From an uncultured Mucilaginibacter sp. (GTDB lineage: Bacteria > Bacteroidota > Bacteroidia > Sphingobacteriales > Sphingobacteriaceae), in the NCBI RefSeq assembly GCF_946481715.1, contig NZ_CAMLOV010000226.1, forward strand, positions 1 to 7,668: a stretch of 7,668 nucleotides of DNA. The letters are read 5' to 3'. Position 1 is the first letter of the stretch; each line of letters opens with the position of its first letter. A program made the translations under genes and the position numbers. Positions 6,839 through 7,668 of the stretch are shown piece by piece. The notes under the pieces were generated by a model that ran no database searches, was not told the DNA's origin, and saw only the letters and a list, made by a program, of their open reading frames with translations.

Positions 6839-7101
6839 CGGTTAAAAAGGGAAAAACAGCAAAGCTTGTACACAATACTAAACAAAAAAAAGCAAGTAAA
6901 ACCAAATAAAAATACACGGTTATTTGACCTAAGTCCGCTCCGGATATCCGAAACATGCAGTAATTATTGATGTGGTTTTTTGGGGCTTAATTCGTTTGTA
7001 AACACCTGAAAAAAATGTGTGTTTTTTTTTTGCTTTGTTAGTTTTATTTATTTGTAACTTCATCATTACCAATTATAAACATTCTTAAAAAAGGAGGCAT
7101 C
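6839..7101. other. Divergent AT-rich spacer between the kinase and the DoxX gene
   Basis: This 263-nt spacer must hold both promoters, but neither is clear. -7-like octamers with one mismatch occur on the minus strand (TTTATTTG at 6910-6903, AAGCTTTG at 6867-6860) and on the plus strand (TTTATTTG at 7047-7054), but none has a well-spaced TTG. Other visible structures are a perfect palindrome CGGATATCCG (6941-6950), an 8-A run (6884-6891), and a tract of seven A, TGTGTG, then ten T (7009-7031). No coding frame is supported. Confidence 0.5.
7091..7097 (+). promoter_or_regulatory. Strong Shine-Dalgarno AAGGAGG before the DoxX gene
   Basis: AAGGAGG lies 4 nt before the ATG at 7102 and 10 nt before a second in-frame ATG at 7108. 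Its complementarity to the 16S rRNA 3' end is perfect. That is uncommon in Bacteroidota, where most genes lack such a site; the other starts in this window show none. Confidence 0.6.
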
Positions 7102-7569
7102 ATGAATATGGTTCAAAAAGTAGAACATTGGGGTGATCTTCATCACCCAAAATGGCTGGATATTGTCCGCATTATTTTGGGGGTGATCATTTTCAGCAAA
7201 GGAGTTATATTCATCAGCAGTACAGGCGTACAGCAAGATTGGATATTTCAAAATAAAACCTTTGGCGGTTTGGGGCTTATGGCGGTTGTACTGATACACG
7301 TTATTGCTTTTGCCCACGTAATAGGAGGGTTGATGATATTATTGGGCCTGCTTACCCGCATGGTGGTAGTGATACAAATGCCCATTGTATTGGGTGCCAT
7401 ACTTTTTGTGAATATCACCAAAGGCCTGTCGTTCCTCAATACCGAACTTTGGCTGTCTATAACCGTCTTCCTGCTATTGGTTTTGTTTTGGATAGTGGGC
7501 TCTGGCAAGTTCTCTGCCGATAACTGGATAAGGGAAACCAACGACCATCAGCATAGGCACCGGCCATAA
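7102..7569 (+). CDS. DoxX-family inner-membrane protein
   Basis: This 155-residue protein has four predicted membrane helices, at about 19-39, 56-84, 87-105 and 115-133. That matches the length and topology of DoxX/DoxD-like small membrane proteins. Typical features are the first helix WLDIVRIILGVIIFSKGVIF, a second-helix segment HVIGGLMILLGLLTR, and a short polar C-terminal tail, here His/Arg-rich (HQHRHRP). The family is linked in different bacteria to thiosulfate oxidation, redox balance or quinone-associated functions; no specific reaction can be assigned. Start: the ATG at 7102 gives MNMVQKVEHW. The second ATG at 7108 is also possible and would have a more usual distance from the Shine-Dalgarno. 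The gene is divergent from the kinase and ends at a strong terminator, so it is probably transcribed alone. Confidence 0.85.
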   Translation: MNMVQKVEHWGDLHHPKWLDIVRIILGVIIFSKGVIFISSTGVQQDWIFQNKTFGGLGLMAVVLIHVIAFAHVIGGLMILLGLLTRMVVVIQMPIVLGAILFVNITKGLSFLNTELWLSITVFLLLVLFWIVGSGKFSADNWIRETNDHQHRHRP

Positions 7570-7589
7570 AATACTTTTCAATGTTTGAG

Positions 7590-7631
7590 AAACCCGGGTG
7601 CCGTGCAGGTATCCGGGTTTTATTTTATTTT
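7590..7631 (+). terminator. Intrinsic terminator of the DoxX gene
   Basis: AAACCCGGGTGCC (7590-7602) pairs with GGTATCCGGGTTT (7608-7620) in a 13-bp stem with two G-U pairs and a 5-nt GTGCA loop. It is followed by the T-rich tail TATTTTATTTT. It begins 21 nt after the stop codon. The rest of the window to 7668 shows no supported gene. Confidence 0.88.
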
Positions 7632-7668
7632 AGCCTGCTGATTGCTAAACCTTAACGCATGAAATTAT

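Noticed and set aside
6941..6950. Palindrome CGGATATCCG as an operator
   Set aside because: A single 10-bp palindrome with no second copy and no linked regulator; it could be chance.
7659..7668. ATGAAATTAT at the right edge as the start of another gene
   Set aside because: Only three codons are visible, so nothing can be supported.
1..7668. CRISPR arrays, tRNA/rRNA genes, insertion sequences, attachment sites, toxin-antitoxin or defence genes
   Set aside because: I saw no regularly spaced repeats, cloverleaf, transposase or terminal-repeat structure, and all sizeable coding regions are accounted for by common families.

Overview
The window looks like an ordinary chromosomal segment of a Bacteroidota bacterium, most likely Sphingobacteriaceae (Mucilaginibacter/Pedobacter-like). 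The basis is the short RpoD-type sigma factor with the phylum-typical N-terminus [14 protein letters not shown], the SHNLRAPVANI phosphorylation box of the histidine kinase, AT-rich spacers, start codons mostly without Shine-Dalgarno sequences, and at least one good match to the Bacteroidota promoter (TTG-N17-TAnnTTTG). The genus is inference.

Layout. Positions 2-1540 (+) hold the 3' part of an LTA-synthase/sulfatase-type membrane protein; its first membrane helices lie outside the window. A small one-domain cupin follows on the same strand (1632-2132). It converges, with an 11-nt gap, on a luciferase-like flavin monooxygenase (3148-2144, -). A divergent intergenic region (3149-3502) carries the monooxygenase promoter, a nested inverted repeat, a likely promoter for the sigma factor and a roughly 200-nt untranslated leader with a hairpin. 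The RpoD/SigA-type sigma factor (3503-4360, +) ends at a clear intrinsic terminator. Next is a tandem-CBS protein (4526-4960, +). It converges, with a 24-nt gap, on a soluble sensor kinase with REC-PAS-PAS-HisKA-HATPase order (6838-4985, -; GTG start). A 263-nt divergent spacer leads to a DoxX-family membrane protein (7102-7569, +) with an unusually perfect Shine-Dalgarno and a strong terminator.

Working together. Nothing here forms an obvious pathway or operon; the genes are largely single transcription units in alternating orientation. The regulatory genes (sigma factor, CBS sensor, sensor kinase) are adjacent, but a functional link is not shown by the sequence. I found no mobile element, CRISPR array, RNA gene or defence system, and no credible new multi-gene system. 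The points most worth a second look are the possibly paralogous sigma factor, the nested inverted repeat at its promoter, and the kinase's N-terminal receiver with an altered metal-binding acidic pair.
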